64,000 bases of DNA, from NCBI GenBank assembly GCA_036504075.1, contig DASXVX010000056.1:62001-126000 (forward strand), read 5' to 3'. The notes beneath the pieces were generated by a model. That model saw only the letters and a program-made list of their open reading frames with translations. It had not been told where the DNA came from and searched no databases. Position numbers and translations under genes: made by a program. Every line of letters begins with the position of its first letter. Position 1 is the stretch's first letter. Of this stretch, positions 7,568-15,991 are shown in pieces. This stretch comes from DASXVX01 sp036504075. Its GTDB lineage: Bacteria; Bacillota; Sulfobacillia; Symbiobacteriales; Symbiobacteriaceae.

Positions 7568-8515
7568 GTGCTTAAATATCTGCTGAAGCGGGTTCTGATT
7601 GCACTCCCGGTCATTCTGGGCGTAACGATCATCATGTACACCATGATTTCGTTGATGCCCGGCGACATTGTCGACCTCATGGTAGAGCCTAACCTATCTC
7701 AGCAGGCCAAGGACCAGCGTCGCCATGAACTGGGGTTGGACCGACCGGTTCCGATTCAGTATGCCAGGTGGCTTGGGCGAAGTGTGCAGGGAGACCTGGG
7801 CTATTCGTTCGTCAATTCCCAGCCGGTCTCCAAGCGAATCGGGCAGCGGGTCGGACCCACGCTGTTGCTCAGTTTGACCGCCCTGGGCATCGCATACCTG
7901 GTGGCAATCCCGGTGGGGGTCGTTTCAGCCACCAAACAATACTCCGTGTGGGATTATGGCAGCTCGGTGCTGGCCCTGGTCGGGGTCTCGATTCCGGGCT
8001 TCTTTCTGGGCATCGGCCTGATTTACATATTCGCCCTGAAGCTGCACGTGCTCCCCGTAAGCGGCATGCGCTCCCTCGGCGTGGAGACCACGGTGGACCT
8101 GATCCGACACCTGGTCATGCCGGCCGTCGTCCTGTCGGTGGGCACCATGGGCGCCGTGACCCGCTACACCCGCTCCTCCATGCTGGACGTGGTGCGCCAG
8201 GATTACATCCGGACGGCGCGCGCCAAGGGCGTCAAGGAGCGAGGCGTGGTGTACAAGCACGCGCTGCGCAACGCCCTCCTGCCGGTGATTACGCTGCTCG
8301 GCCTGCAACTGCCGAACCTGCTGGCCGGCGCCATCATCACGGAATCGGTTTTCAACTGGCCCGGCATGGGCCGGCTGGTGATCGAAGCGATCAGCAATCG
8401 GGACTACCCGGTGCTCATGGGCACCAGCCTGTTAACGGCGGTGATGGTGGTGGCGGGCGGACTGCTGACCGACGTCCTCTACTCGGCGGCTGACCCGCGG
8501 ATTCGGTTTAGTTAG
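7568..8515 (+). CDS. ABC transporter permease, OppB/DppB family
   Basis: 315 residues with about six membrane helices. The N-terminus LLKRVLIALPVILGVTIIMY and the motif MPGD are typical of OppB/DppB. The cytoplasmic coupling loop (EAA motif) is ARAKGVKERGVVYKHALRNALLPV, which docks on the ATPase. GTG at 7568 follows AGAGAGGG. Together with the OppC-like and lipoprotein genes it forms a di-/oligopeptide (or nickel) importer. No ATPase gene is in the operon. Placement next to the TPR/peptide pair suggests peptide import, but nutrient uptake is equally possible. Confidence 0.92.
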   Translation: MLKYLLKRVLIALPVILGVTIIMYTMISLMPGDIVDLMVEPNLSQQAKDQRRHELGLDRPVPIQYARWLGRSVQGDLGYSFVNSQPVSKRIGQRVGPTLLLSLTALGIAYLVAIPVGVVSATKQYSVWDYGSSVLALVGVSIPGFFLGIGLIYIFALKLHVLPVSGMRSLGVETTVDLIRHLVMPAVVLSVGTMGAVTRYTRSSMLDVVRQDYIRTARAKGVKERGVVYKHALRNALLPVITLLGLQLPNLLAGAIITESVFNWPGMGRLVIEAISNRDYPVLMGTSLLTAVMVVAGGLLTDVLYSAADPRIRFS

Positions 8516-8532
8516 AAGGAGGGCACAAACAC

Positions 8533-9483
8533 ATGTCTGGCGCCGTTGATATGAGGCCTTCCAACGAACCGACCCCCCCCAACGAACCGAAGCCCTCCAC
8601 TGAACCGAAGCCCGCCCCGAATCAGGCTGAAAACTCGGACCAGGTGAAGCACAATGTGCTGCGGCGGTTCCTGCGGCACAAACTGGCCGTCACCGGCTTT
8701 GTGCTCCTGGCGCTGCTGGTGCTGCTGGCCGTTTTCGCCCCCTACGTGGCCCCGCATGACCCGAATTTTGTGGACCCGGTCTCCATGGACGACTCCCCCT
8801 CCCGCCTCCATCCGTTCGGCCTGGACACGGTGGGCCGGGACGTGCTCTCCCGGGTGATTGTGGCCTCCCGTATCTCCCTCTCGGTGGGCGTGGTGGCGGT
8901 AGGCATTTACGTGATCATCGGCTCGGTCCTGGGCTCCCTGGCCGGCTATTTCGGCGGGGTGCTCGATGTCCTGCTCACCAGGGTCTGCGATACCGTGCTC
9001 TCCTTCCCGCAAATCGTCCTGATCATCGTGATCGTTGGCGTGATAGGGCCGTCCATCTGGAACATCATGGTGGTGCTGGGGCTCCTGGGTTGGCCTCAGA
9101 TCTTCCGAATCGTCCGGGGCCAGTTTCTCTCCCTCCGGGAACAGGACTTTGTGCAGGCCGGGCGAGCCATGGGCGCCCGCGACGGCCGGCTGATTTTCCG
9201 GCACGTCTTGCCCAACAGCATGGGACCCATTCTCGTGGCCGCCACGTTCGGTACCGCCAGCGCCATTCTCACCGAGGCCGCCCTGAGCTATCTGGGCCTC
9301 GGCGTCCAGCCTCCGCAGGCATCGTGGGGCAATCTGCTGATCCAGGCCCAGTCAATCACGGTCATCGAGCAACAGCCGTGGCTCTGGGTACCGCCGGGCA
9401 TGCTGATTTTCGTTTCGGTGCTGGCCATCAACTTCGTCGGGGACGGGCTCCGAGACGCCCTTGATCCCCGTTTGAAGCTCTAG
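8533..9483 (+). CDS. ABC transporter permease, OppC/DppC family
   Basis: 316 residues. A proline-rich cytoplasmic tail of about 40 residues with repeated NEP/TEPKP units precedes the family start (RRFLRHKLAVTGFVLLALLV). About six helices follow, with the coupling loop ARAMGARDGRLIFRHVLPNSMGP and the family's LDTVGRDVLSR motif after the first periplasmic loop. The ATG at 8533 has GAAGGAGGG upstream. It pairs with the OppB-like subunit 17 bases upstream. The tail with EPKP repeats is longer than usual. Confidence 0.92.
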   Translation: MSGAVDMRPSNEPTPPNEPKPSTEPKPAPNQAENSDQVKHNVLRRFLRHKLAVTGFVLLALLVLLAVFAPYVAPHDPNFVDPVSMDDSPSRLHPFGLDTVGRDVLSRVIVASRISLSVGVVAVGIYVIIGSVLGSLAGYFGGVLDVLLTRVCDTVLSFPQIVLIIVIVGVIGPSIWNIMVVLGLLGWPQIFRIVRGQFLSLREQDFVQAGRAMGARDGRLIFRHVLPNSMGPILVAATFGTASAILTEAALSYLGLGVQPPQASWGNLLIQAQSITVIEQQPWLWVPPGMLIFVSVLAINFVGDGLRDALDPRLKL

Positions 9484-9519
9484 AAGCCTGTGAGAAATCG
9501 AAGAGGAGGGGTTCAACAC

Positions 9520-11166
9520 ATGATCCGTAAACGTTCCGCGTGGCTCGCCCTGGCCGTGGCCCTTGCGCTGCTGCTCGGTGCCTGCACCAGCAGCAAGCCG
9601 GCTGAACCGAAGCAGGATGCAGCACCGAAGCCCGCCGCCCCGAAGATCCTGACCGTTGGCATGTGGTCCAGTCCCGACTCCTTCAGCACCATTACCAACA
9701 AGACCACCTACGGGTCCCGTGTGTTCGAGCTGATTTACCCTTCCCTCTTCGTCATGACGGACAAGCTCGAGTTTGAGCCGCGCGTGGCCGAGTCCGTGAC
9801 AGTGAGCGACAAGCAGGATATGTTCACCTTCAAGCTCCGCAAGAATGCCAAGTGGTCGGACGGCAAGCCGATCACCGCCGACGATGTGGCCTACACCTTC
9901 CAGGTGATCGCCCATCCCGATACGCCGACCTCCCGCCGGAACCTGATCGATACGATCAAGGGTCTGGACAAGGACGGCATCTCCGAGACGAAGGACTTCA
10001 ACGTGGCCGGCATCAAGGTGATCGATGCCAACACCATCGAGTTCACCACCAAGGCCCCGGTGGACAAGGACGCCTTCATGGAGAAGGTGGCGGCCGGCAT
10101 CTGGATCATGCCGAAGTCCGTGGTGGAGCCGGCCGTAAAGGCCAACCTCAAGGGACTCGACAAAGCCGATTTCGTGATGAATCCCACCGTGTTCGGCGGC
10201 GCCTTCCGGCTGGTCAAGTTCGTGCCTGACCAGTACATCGAGTTCGCCCCGAACCCGGACTACTTCATGGGTAAGCCCAAGCTGGACAAGGTGTTCTACA
10301 AGATCGTCGGTCAGGCCACCTTTGCCGCCGCTCTCCAGGCGGGCGAAATCGACCTGTCCGCCGGCAACGGCATCGGCGAAGTCCCGATCGCCGACTGGGA
10401 GAAGGTCTCCACGCTGCCGACCATGACCCCGGTCCCCTATGTGGCACCGGCTTATCAGTACCTGGACTTCAACGTGGCCCTGCCTGAGTTCAGCAACCCC
10501 AAGATCCGCGAAGCGTTCGCTCACGCCATCAACCGGCCGCTCATCGTCCAGCGCCTGCTCAAGGGTCAGGGCGAAGTACTGAACAGCCCGCTCAACTCCT
10601 CTAACAAGTACTACCGTAAGGACCTGCAGTCGCAACTTCAGTACGACAAGGACCTGGCCAAGAAGATGCTGACGGAGAACGGCTGGGACTTCAATAAGGA
10701 AGTCGTCCTGCTGACGCCCACCGGCAACAAGGTGCGTGAGGACAGCGCCGATATCATCATGGCGAACCTCCTGGACGTCGGCGTGAAAGTGAAGATCGAA
10801 AAGGTCGAGTTTGCCACCCGGCAGGCCCGGTCCAAGGACGGCAAGTTCCAGATTTCGCTGGTCGGTTTCTCCTCCACCTTCGATCCTGACTTCTCCAGCC
10901 AGGTCATGACGGGTGCCGCCTTCAACGAGCGGAAGTACTCCAGCGCTGCGATGGACGACCTGTTGTCCAAGGGCAAGCTGGCAGTCAAGTTTGACGAGAA
11001 GAAGGCCATTTACGACAAGGCCCAGGAACAATTCGTCAAGGACGTGCCGTACCTGACACTGTACTCCGTCAACGCCCTGTGCGTGGTCAACAAGCGGGTC
11101 ATCGCCGCCAAGCCGGGTCCTAACGGCCTGACCTGGAACGCGCACCTGTGGGATATCAAGCAGTAA
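9520..11166 (+). CDS. Oligopeptide-type ABC substrate-binding lipoprotein
   Basis: 548 residues, family SBP_bac_5. The lipobox LLLGAC gives Cys22 as the lipid anchor, followed by a Pro/Ala/Lys linker. Domain motifs include FTFKLRKNAKWSDGKPITADDVAYTF near residue 105 and IREAFAHAINRPLI near 330, both typical of OppA/DppA. It captures peptides outside the cell and delivers them to the two permeases upstream. ATG at 9520 follows AGAGGAGGGG; an in-frame GTG at 9490 has no such site. The gene is last in its operon and ends at a perfect terminator. Confidence 0.93.
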   Translation: MIRKRSAWLALAVALALLLGACTSSKPAEPKQDAAPKPAAPKILTVGMWSSPDSFSTITNKTTYGSRVFELIYPSLFVMTDKLEFEPRVAESVTVSDKQDMFTFKLRKNAKWSDGKPITADDVAYTFQVIAHPDTPTSRRNLIDTIKGLDKDGISETKDFNVAGIKVIDANTIEFTTKAPVDKDAFMEKVAAGIWIMPKSVVEPAVKANLKGLDKADFVMNPTVFGGAFRLVKFVPDQYIEFAPNPDYFMGKPKLDKVFYKIVGQATFAAALQAGEIDLSAGNGIGEVPIADWEKVSTLPTMTPVPYVAPAYQYLDFNVALPEFSNPKIREAFAHAINRPLIVQRLLKGQGEVLNSPLNSSNKYYRKDLQSQLQYDKDLAKKMLTENGWDFNKEVVLLTPTGNKVREDSADIIMANLLDVGVKVKIEKVEFATRQARSKDGKFQISLVGFSSTFDPDFSSQVMTGAAFNERKYSSAAMDDLLSKGKLAVKFDEKKAIYDKAQEQFVKDVPYLTLYSVNALCVVNKRVIAAKPGPNGLTWNAHLWDIKQ

Positions 11167-11185
11167 CGAACCTTTCCAGTGCCGG

Positions 11186-11223
11186 GCCCCGCCTCGTCCT
11201 TAAGGATGAGGCGGGGCTTCGTT
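11186..11223 (+). terminator. Terminator of the oligopeptide transporter operon
   Basis: An almost perfect 16-base inverted repeat (GCCCCGCCTCGTCCTT / AAGGATGAGGCGGGGC) is followed by TTCGTTT. Confidence 0.9.
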
Positions 11224-11231
11224 TGTCAGGC

Positions 11232-11530
11232 GGGGCGAAATTCATCCGTCTACATGATGGCTGCGTGTGGTATTCCGGGTAAGATAATGAACGTAACCTC
11301 TACATGAACAGGAACCTACCCCATACCCCATGTGAGCATCGAAGACGCCTTGCGGGAGGCGCCTTTGGTGTTTCCAGGGGTATTTTTGATACATCAGTAC
11401 TTGTTCTGCCCCCCCTCGGGGCGCTAAACGGATTGCGGGTGAATGTCCAGGGACAGTGATCGGGAGAGGATCGCCAGCCTGAAGGTGGCAACCATGGGCG
11501 TGCCAGCCTTCGGGGCTCGCCCCCTTTTGC
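11232..11530 (+). repeat. Intergenic repeat, copy B
   Basis: Second direct copy of the repeat seen at 5867-6113. The core 11275-11393 carries the same hairpin (GACGCC-TTGCGG-GAGGCGCC, with compensating differences) and the same TTTCCAGGGGTATTTTTG tail. About 60 extra bases (11400-11461) separate it from the right arm (GGGAGAGGATCGCCAGCC). The remaining bases up to about 11660 show nothing recognisable. Confidence 0.8.
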
Positions 11531-11663
11531 TCTGCCTATCCACGATATGTAACAGTGAACCGTACTGGAGGCATGGTGACATTAACGTCAGCACCGATGT
11601 GTTCGAGGGGGGCCGCATTCGTGAGGCGGTGAGCCGTGGCCTGCGCTTGTGTGTAGACCCAGA

Positions 11664-11703
11664 AGCACGCACCGCCGCCTTCGACAAGGCGGCGGTGCGT
11701 GCT
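11664..11703 (-). terminator. Hairpin downstream of the laccase gene
   Basis: Perfect 18-base inverted repeat AGCACGCACCGCCGCCTT / AAGGCGGCGGTGCGTGCT with a four-base loop, 40 bases beyond the minus-strand laccase stop. The T tract is poor, so termination may be of low efficiency or bidirectional. Confidence 0.7.
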
Positions 11704-11746
11704 GTCATGCTTTGGACGTGAAGTCACAGGGTTCGCCGGGTCCGGT

Positions 11747-13471
11747 CTAGTCGGATGGGAAGCTCTCGTCGGTCGAATCGCTCAACCCGCTGGAGTCGTC
11801 GTCACACTGGACGGTCGTGTCATCGTGCCGTTCGTCGCCAGGAGCGCTGCTGGCCGCCGGTTCAAAGGCGAGGCAACCGGGCCGGACGACTTCCATCCGC
11901 CGCATCATCTCGTTCTCTTCGTGTTCGAGGATATGGCAGTGCCACACATACGGACCGGAAAAGTCGCCAAACCGGGCGATGAACCGGGCGACCTCGCCGG
12001 GGTTCACCCGCACGACGTCCTTGAACCCCCGCTCGTAAGGCTCGGGCGGCACGGGCGGCCCTGTGAAGACAAGCTCGCCGGTGTTGTTCAGGCGGTCGAC
12101 GTCATAGGGCTGGCGGTCCAGGATCAGGAAACGGATCAGGTGGACGTGAATCGGGTGCGTGACGGTGGTCGTGTTGATGAGTCGCCAGATCTCGATGCTT
12201 TTCAGCACGGGGCTCTCAGTGGTGGAATCACCCCAGAGGAAGCCCTGGGGGCGCCCCGTCAGGTTCCGGGTACCCAGGAGGATGATCGGGCGTTCCTCGC
12301 CGTCCATCGCTTCCGTCGTCTCAATCAGCGGCAGGTCCCGGGTTCTGACCGCCTTGCAGGGGTCCAGGCGCTCAAGCTTCACCAGCCGGTCGGGGATCCG
12401 GGTCCGGTCCTTGCTGGACAGGGGCAGGACCACCCGGAACTGCATGATCAACCCGGTGGTGTCCGGATCTGGCAGCATACCCCCGGGGAACGGTGTGGGG
12501 GCACTGTTTTTCAGCGTGAACGTCGCATTCCGGCGGCCCGTGAAGTCGACGATCACATCGACCCGCTCAGCCGGACCCAGCACGAACTGATCGACGGTGG
12601 CGGGACGCTCCATGAGCCCGTCGTCCGTCCCGATTACAGTGAAGGGCAGGATGGGATCGAAGCGCAGGCGGTAGAACCGGGAATTGGATCCGTTCAGGAT
12701 ACGGAACCGATAGCGCCGGGGCTCGACGTTCAGAAAGGGCCAGACCTTGCCGTTGACCACGATGGTGTTGCCGAAGAACTGTGGCACCCACATCGGCGGG
12801 TAGAAGAGCGACGCATCGGCGTTAAAGGTCCGGTCCGTGAGCAGGATCGGGATCTCGAAGGGCACCTTGGGCAGCGGCAGTTTCTCTTCGGCCTTGTCGC
12901 GCACGAAATAGAAGGCCTGCAGCCCGGAATAGACGTTCAGCCGCGTCACGCCAATGGCGTGATCATGATAGTGCAGTTGGGCGGCGGGCTGCTGGTTCGG
13001 ATACTCGAAGACGTCGGTCTTGAAAAGCGGCCCGATCTCGGTCAGGCCCGGCGTATACCACTGGTCCGGGGTCCCGTCGAACACGGCCTGGACGTTCGCA
13101 CCGTGCAGATGCACCACGTTCCGCACGTCAGGTCGGAACGACTCGGCCCCGTGGATGGAGTGGTCCACCGTCAGCAAAGGCGTGGTGGGCAAGTTGTTGA
13201 TCCAGTGCACGCGGATGGGGTGGTTCCGGCGGGCTACGATCGTCGGCCCGGGCCACATGCCGTTGTAGCCCCAGATCGTTGTGGGCGGGAAATCCCGGTG
13301 GAGCTGCTGCTGGTTCTGCCGCATCCGCACCTCAAAGAAAGGCTTGCCGTCCACGATATCCACCGGCTGCAGAATCGGCGGAATCGGCAGGGGGTCGACA
13401 AACTTCGGCACCGTGTTCGGGTCCGCGGGGTTGACCGGATCACCACCAGGAGGCTGACCGCGTTTGTCCAC
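11747..13471 (-). CDS. CotA-like multicopper oxidase (laccase)
   Basis: About 574 residues with three cupredoxin domains. Copper ligands are visible in all four motifs: HLHG near 120, HYHDHA, HPIHVHL and HCHILEHEENEMM near 509, the last giving the type-1 copper cysteine and axial methionine. The order resembles Bacillus CotA spore-coat laccase and bilirubin oxidase. These enzymes oxidise phenols, Mn(II) or bilirubin and reduce O2 to water. No signal peptide is seen, as in CotA. A C-terminal tail of about 50 residues rich in Asp and Ser is unusual. GTG at 13471 has AGGTGAGG upstream; GTG at 13486 is an alternative. Confidence 0.92.
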   Translation of the reverse strand: MDKRGQPPGGDPVNPADPNTVPKFVDPLPIPPILQPVDIVDGKPFFEVRMRQNQQQLHRDFPPTTIWGYNGMWPGPTIVARRNHPIRVHWINNLPTTPLLTVDHSIHGAESFRPDVRNVVHLHGANVQAVFDGTPDQWYTPGLTEIGPLFKTDVFEYPNQQPAAQLHYHDHAIGVTRLNVYSGLQAFYFVRDKAEEKLPLPKVPFEIPILLTDRTFNADASLFYPPMWVPQFFGNTIVVNGKVWPFLNVEPRRYRFRILNGSNSRFYRLRFDPILPFTVIGTDDGLMERPATVDQFVLGPAERVDVIVDFTGRRNATFTLKNSAPTPFPGGMLPDPDTTGLIMQFRVVLPLSSKDRTRIPDRLVKLERLDPCKAVRTRDLPLIETTEAMDGEERPIILLGTRNLTGRPQGFLWGDSTTESPVLKSIEIWRLINTTTVTHPIHVHLIRFLILDRQPYDVDRLNNTGELVFTGPPVPPEPYERGFKDVVRVNPGEVARFIARFGDFSGPYVWHCHILEHEENEMMRRMEVVRPGCLAFEPAASSAPGDERHDDTTVQCDDDSSGLSDSTDESFPSD

Positions 13472-13486
13472 TGCGTCGCACCTCAC

Positions 13487-13976
13487 CTAAATAGCTTGGC
13501 GGGGGCGGGAAACCTGTCCGCCACATTACGTTACGCGCTTGGGCCACTCGTGGTGCGAGATCCAGCATCCTCCGCTACTCTAGCGGGCGAGCCGGCCAGG
13601 TCACTCGGGCACGCACCCGGTGGCGCGCCCAGCCCCGGACCGAACCTGAACCGCCGGCCCCCCTGGAGTGATCGACTGCTGTGACAGTGCTACCATGAAG
13701 ATTCGTTGTTTACACCGTTCTCACCGTACGATACCGACCAAGAGCGATGTCTACGGTGCGCACCCTTTCCATCTCCCAGCGAAGCTTCCCCTTGTTTTCC
13801 GCCTCCTTCCATGGATATAACTAGCCTGGCAGCGTAACCCAGTTCCTGGCCACTAGCCTCACACAATGATGCAGCAGCGGCAATTGCACACCCCACCCGC
13901 ACGGAGTTGCGATTGCCTCTGCTGCGAGGCGGCGCCTGTTGTCAGCCCCAACTCATGAGCGACCCTCCAGAGACCT
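13487..13976. other. Intergenic region without a supported gene
   Basis: About 490 bases between the laccase and the DUF1805 gene. A minus-strand frame of 70 codons (13902-13690) is open, but its GTG has no ribosome site and its product resembles nothing I know. No hairpin with a T tract or clear promoter was found. Confidence 0.4.
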
Positions 13977-14279
13977 TTACTGCATGAGGCGAATGGCCTC
14001 CCGCCCTTTCATGCCCGGCACAACTCCCAGGGCGCGGGCAGCGTCGGTCACATCCGCCAGCGGGGCCTCCAACAACTCGTCGACGTTGCGCACCCCGAGG
14101 GCGCGCCCGGCGATAATGCCCCGGTCGGCCAGCCGTGTATTCAGAAGTGTCACGTCAAGAGCACCGCACATGATATACCCCTTGGTTGTCGTGACGGCAA
14201 CCAGATGGGTCTTTGGCAGCTCCACGGTTATGGCCGTTGCTTGTACGCCTTCCACCTGCACGGGCGTCAAAACCACCAC
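13977..14279 (-). CDS. DUF1805 (YunC-like) protein
   Basis: About 100 residues, full length for the family. The motif VELPKTHLVAVTTTKGYIMCGALDV and the C-terminal GRALGVRNVDELLEAPLADVT are characteristic of Bacillus YunC. YunC is a small cytoplasmic protein of unknown function. GTG at 14279 is favoured because GGGTGGGAG precedes it by five bases; ATG at 14309 has no ribosome site. It lies 79 bases after sdaAA on the same strand and may be co-transcribed. Confidence 0.8.
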   Translation of the reverse strand: MVVLTPVQVEGVQATAITVELPKTHLVAVTTTKGYIMCGALDVTLLNTRLADRGIIAGRALGVRNVDELLEAPLADVTDAARALGVVPGMKGREAIRLMQ

Positions 14280-14358
14280 GTTTGCTCCCACCCTTCTCCC
14301 CGTTTCCATAACCAGTTTACGGGGACAGGGTGGCGGGTGCTACCGGTATCCTGGCGGG

Positions 14359-15252
14359 CTACAGCGACCACTCGTCGTCGCCGCCCTGCATGCGGCAGGC
14401 CACCGCCTGCCCGGTGGGCGTCATGGCCAGCCCGCCCCGGGCGGTCTCCCGGAGGGCCGCCGGCAGCGACCGGCCGATCTGCCCCATGGTCTGGATGACT
14501 TCGTCGACCGGAATAGCCGACTCCACCCCCGCCAGGGCCAGGTCCGCCGCCACCAGGGCCGAAGCGGCGTACATGCCGTTGCGCTTGACGCACGGCACCT
14601 CCACCAGCCCGGCCACCGGGTCGCACACCAGCCCGAGGGCGGATTTCAGGACGATGGCCGCGGCGTGAGCCGCCTGCGCCGGCGTCCCGCCGGCCAGTTC
14701 CACCGCAGCGACGGCCGCCATGGCGCCGGCCGAGCCGACTTCCGCCTGGCAGCCCCCTTCGGCGCCGGAGACCGAAGCGTGCCGGGCGATGATCGCCCCC
14801 ACGGCCCCGGCGGCCAGCAGCGCCCGGGCCAGGTCGGCGTCCGACGCCCCGGCGGCCTCGCCGGCGGTGATCAGCACGCCCGGCAGGACGCCGGAGGCGC
14901 CCGCAGTCGGTGCGGCGACGATGCAGCCCATGCAGGCGTTCACTTCCGACACGGCCAGCGCTCGGGCGACGGCGGTCTGGACGACCGACCCGGTAACGGC
15001 TTTCTGCGACCGGCCCAGCACCCGGGCGGCGTCGCCGCCCACGAGGCCGCTGGCCGACTTATCCCGCCCCTGGAGGCCTCGCTCCACGGCGGCCCGCATG
15101 ACGTTCAGACGGGCGGTCATCGCCGCCAGCACGGCCTCAGGCGGCTGGCTGGAGAACGCCGCCTGGTGGCGCAGGGCGAGCTCCCCGAGGGAGATTCCCT
15201 GCGCTTCTGCTTCCGCCACCAGCGCGTTCATGGTCATCTGCGGCTGAGACAT
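14359..15252 (-). CDS. sdaAA: L-serine dehydratase, iron-sulphur, alpha subunit
   Basis: 297 residues. Conserved cysteine motifs are visible: CMGCIVAAPTAGASG, LGLVCDPVAGLVEVPC and KRNGMYAASAL. These cysteines ligate the [4Fe-4S] cluster that dehydrates L-serine to pyruvate and ammonia. ATG at 15252 follows GAAGGAGGGG. The gene starts 14 bases after the beta-subunit stop, so the split enzyme is encoded as sdaAB-sdaAA, the usual Gram-positive arrangement. The enzyme is oxygen-sensitive in known cases. Confidence 0.95.
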   Translation of the reverse strand: MSQPQMTMNALVAEAEAQGISLGELALRHQAAFSSQPPEAVLAAMTARLNVMRAAVERGLQGRDKSASGLVGGDAARVLGRSQKAVTGSVVQTAVARALAVSEVNACMGCIVAAPTAGASGVLPGVLITAGEAAGASDADLARALLAAGAVGAIIARHASVSGAEGGCQAEVGSAGAMAAVAAVELAGGTPAQAAHAAAIVLKSALGLVCDPVAGLVEVPCVKRNGMYAASALVAADLALAGVESAIPVDEVIQTMGQIGRSLPAALRETARGGLAMTPTGQAVACRMQGGDDEWSL

Positions 15253-15266
15253 GTGGGACCCCTCCT

Positions 15267-15935
15267 TCAGATTTTGCCGATGGCCCGGACCCACAGAATG
15301 TCCGCCTGCACCTGCAGCAGGGCGATGGCACCGGGGGCCACCTCGTTGTCCAGTTCGACGGTGGTCAGGGCATCGCCGCCCCGGGAGTGCCGGGAGACCC
15401 TCATGGTGGCGATGTTAAGGCCGTACGCGGCCAGGCTGTTAGTGATGCGGGCGAGCACGCCGGGCCGGTCGGTGTGGCCGATGAGCAGCGTGTGGTAGAG
15501 GCCGGCCAGTTCCACCGTCCAGCCGTCCAGCTCGGTGAGCTGCACGGCCCCGCCGCCGACCGAACTGCCCTGAATGACGGCCGCCTGCCCCGTGGGCCCG
15601 GTGAGGTTGAACCGGGCCGTGTTCGGATGCACCCGGCCGAGGTCGGCCTTCCGGAATTCGACGGCCATTCCGGCGGCGCGGGCGTGCTCGCCGACCTCCG
15701 CCAGCCGGTGGTCGTCGGGCGCCCAGCCCAGCAGGCCGGCCACCAGGCCCCGGTCGGTGCCGTGGCCCCGGCCGGTCTCCGCAAATGAGCCGTGCAGATC
15801 AATCACCGCCTGCACCGGGACGAAGCCCGCGGCAGCGCGGGCGAGCAGGCCCAGACGGATCGCCCCGGCGGTGTGGGAGCTCGACGGCCCGACCATGACC
15901 GGGCCGATCACTTCAAAGAGGTCTACAGGCTCCAC
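15267..15935 (-). CDS. sdaAB: L-serine dehydratase, iron-sulphur, beta subunit
   Basis: 222 residues. The N-terminal domain begins LFEVIGPVMVGPSSSHTAGA, the classic SDH beta motif that reaches the active site of the alpha subunit. An ACT domain occupies about 150-220 (LIGHTDRPGVLARITNSLAAYGLNIATM), a serine-binding regulatory fold in this family. GTG at 15935 follows GGAGGGATG at good spacing, which decides the start against longer frames. It partners the downstream alpha subunit. Confidence 0.95.
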   Translation of the reverse strand: MEPVDLFEVIGPVMVGPSSSHTAGAIRLGLLARAAAGFVPVQAVIDLHGSFAETGRGHGTDRGLVAGLLGWAPDDHRLAEVGEHARAAGMAVEFRKADLGRVHPNTARFNLTGPTGQAAVIQGSSVGGGAVQLTELDGWTVELAGLYHTLLIGHTDRPGVLARITNSLAAYGLNIATMRVSRHSRGGDALTTVELDNEVAPGAIALLQVQADILWVRAIGKI

Positions 15936-15955
15936 CTGGTCATCCCTCCATCCAG

Positions 15956-15987
15956 GCGCCCTCCCACCACACACGGCGGGAGGGCGC
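15956..15987. terminator. Hairpin between SCIFF maturase and sdaAB
   Basis: Inverted repeat GCGCCCTCCC / GGGAGGGCGC just after the maturase stop codon on the minus strand. The T tract (TTTCTT) is on the plus side, so it may act mainly as a roadblock or 3'-end stabiliser for minus-strand transcripts. Confidence 0.6.
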
Positions 15988-15991
15988 TTTC

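Noticed and set aside
9352..11145. Minus-strand frame of about 600 codons opposite the oligopeptide-binding protein
   Set aside because: Shadow of the SBP_bac_5 gene; low-complexity Gly/His/Val composition and no ribosome site.
11699..13684. Plus-strand frame of 661 codons opposite the laccase
   Set aside because: The minus frame carries all four copper motifs; the plus product has no recognisable domain.
13690..13902. Minus-strand 70-codon ORF between laccase and DUF1805
   Set aside because: No ribosome site before the GTG and no recognisable product; kept only as a remark in the intergenic entry.
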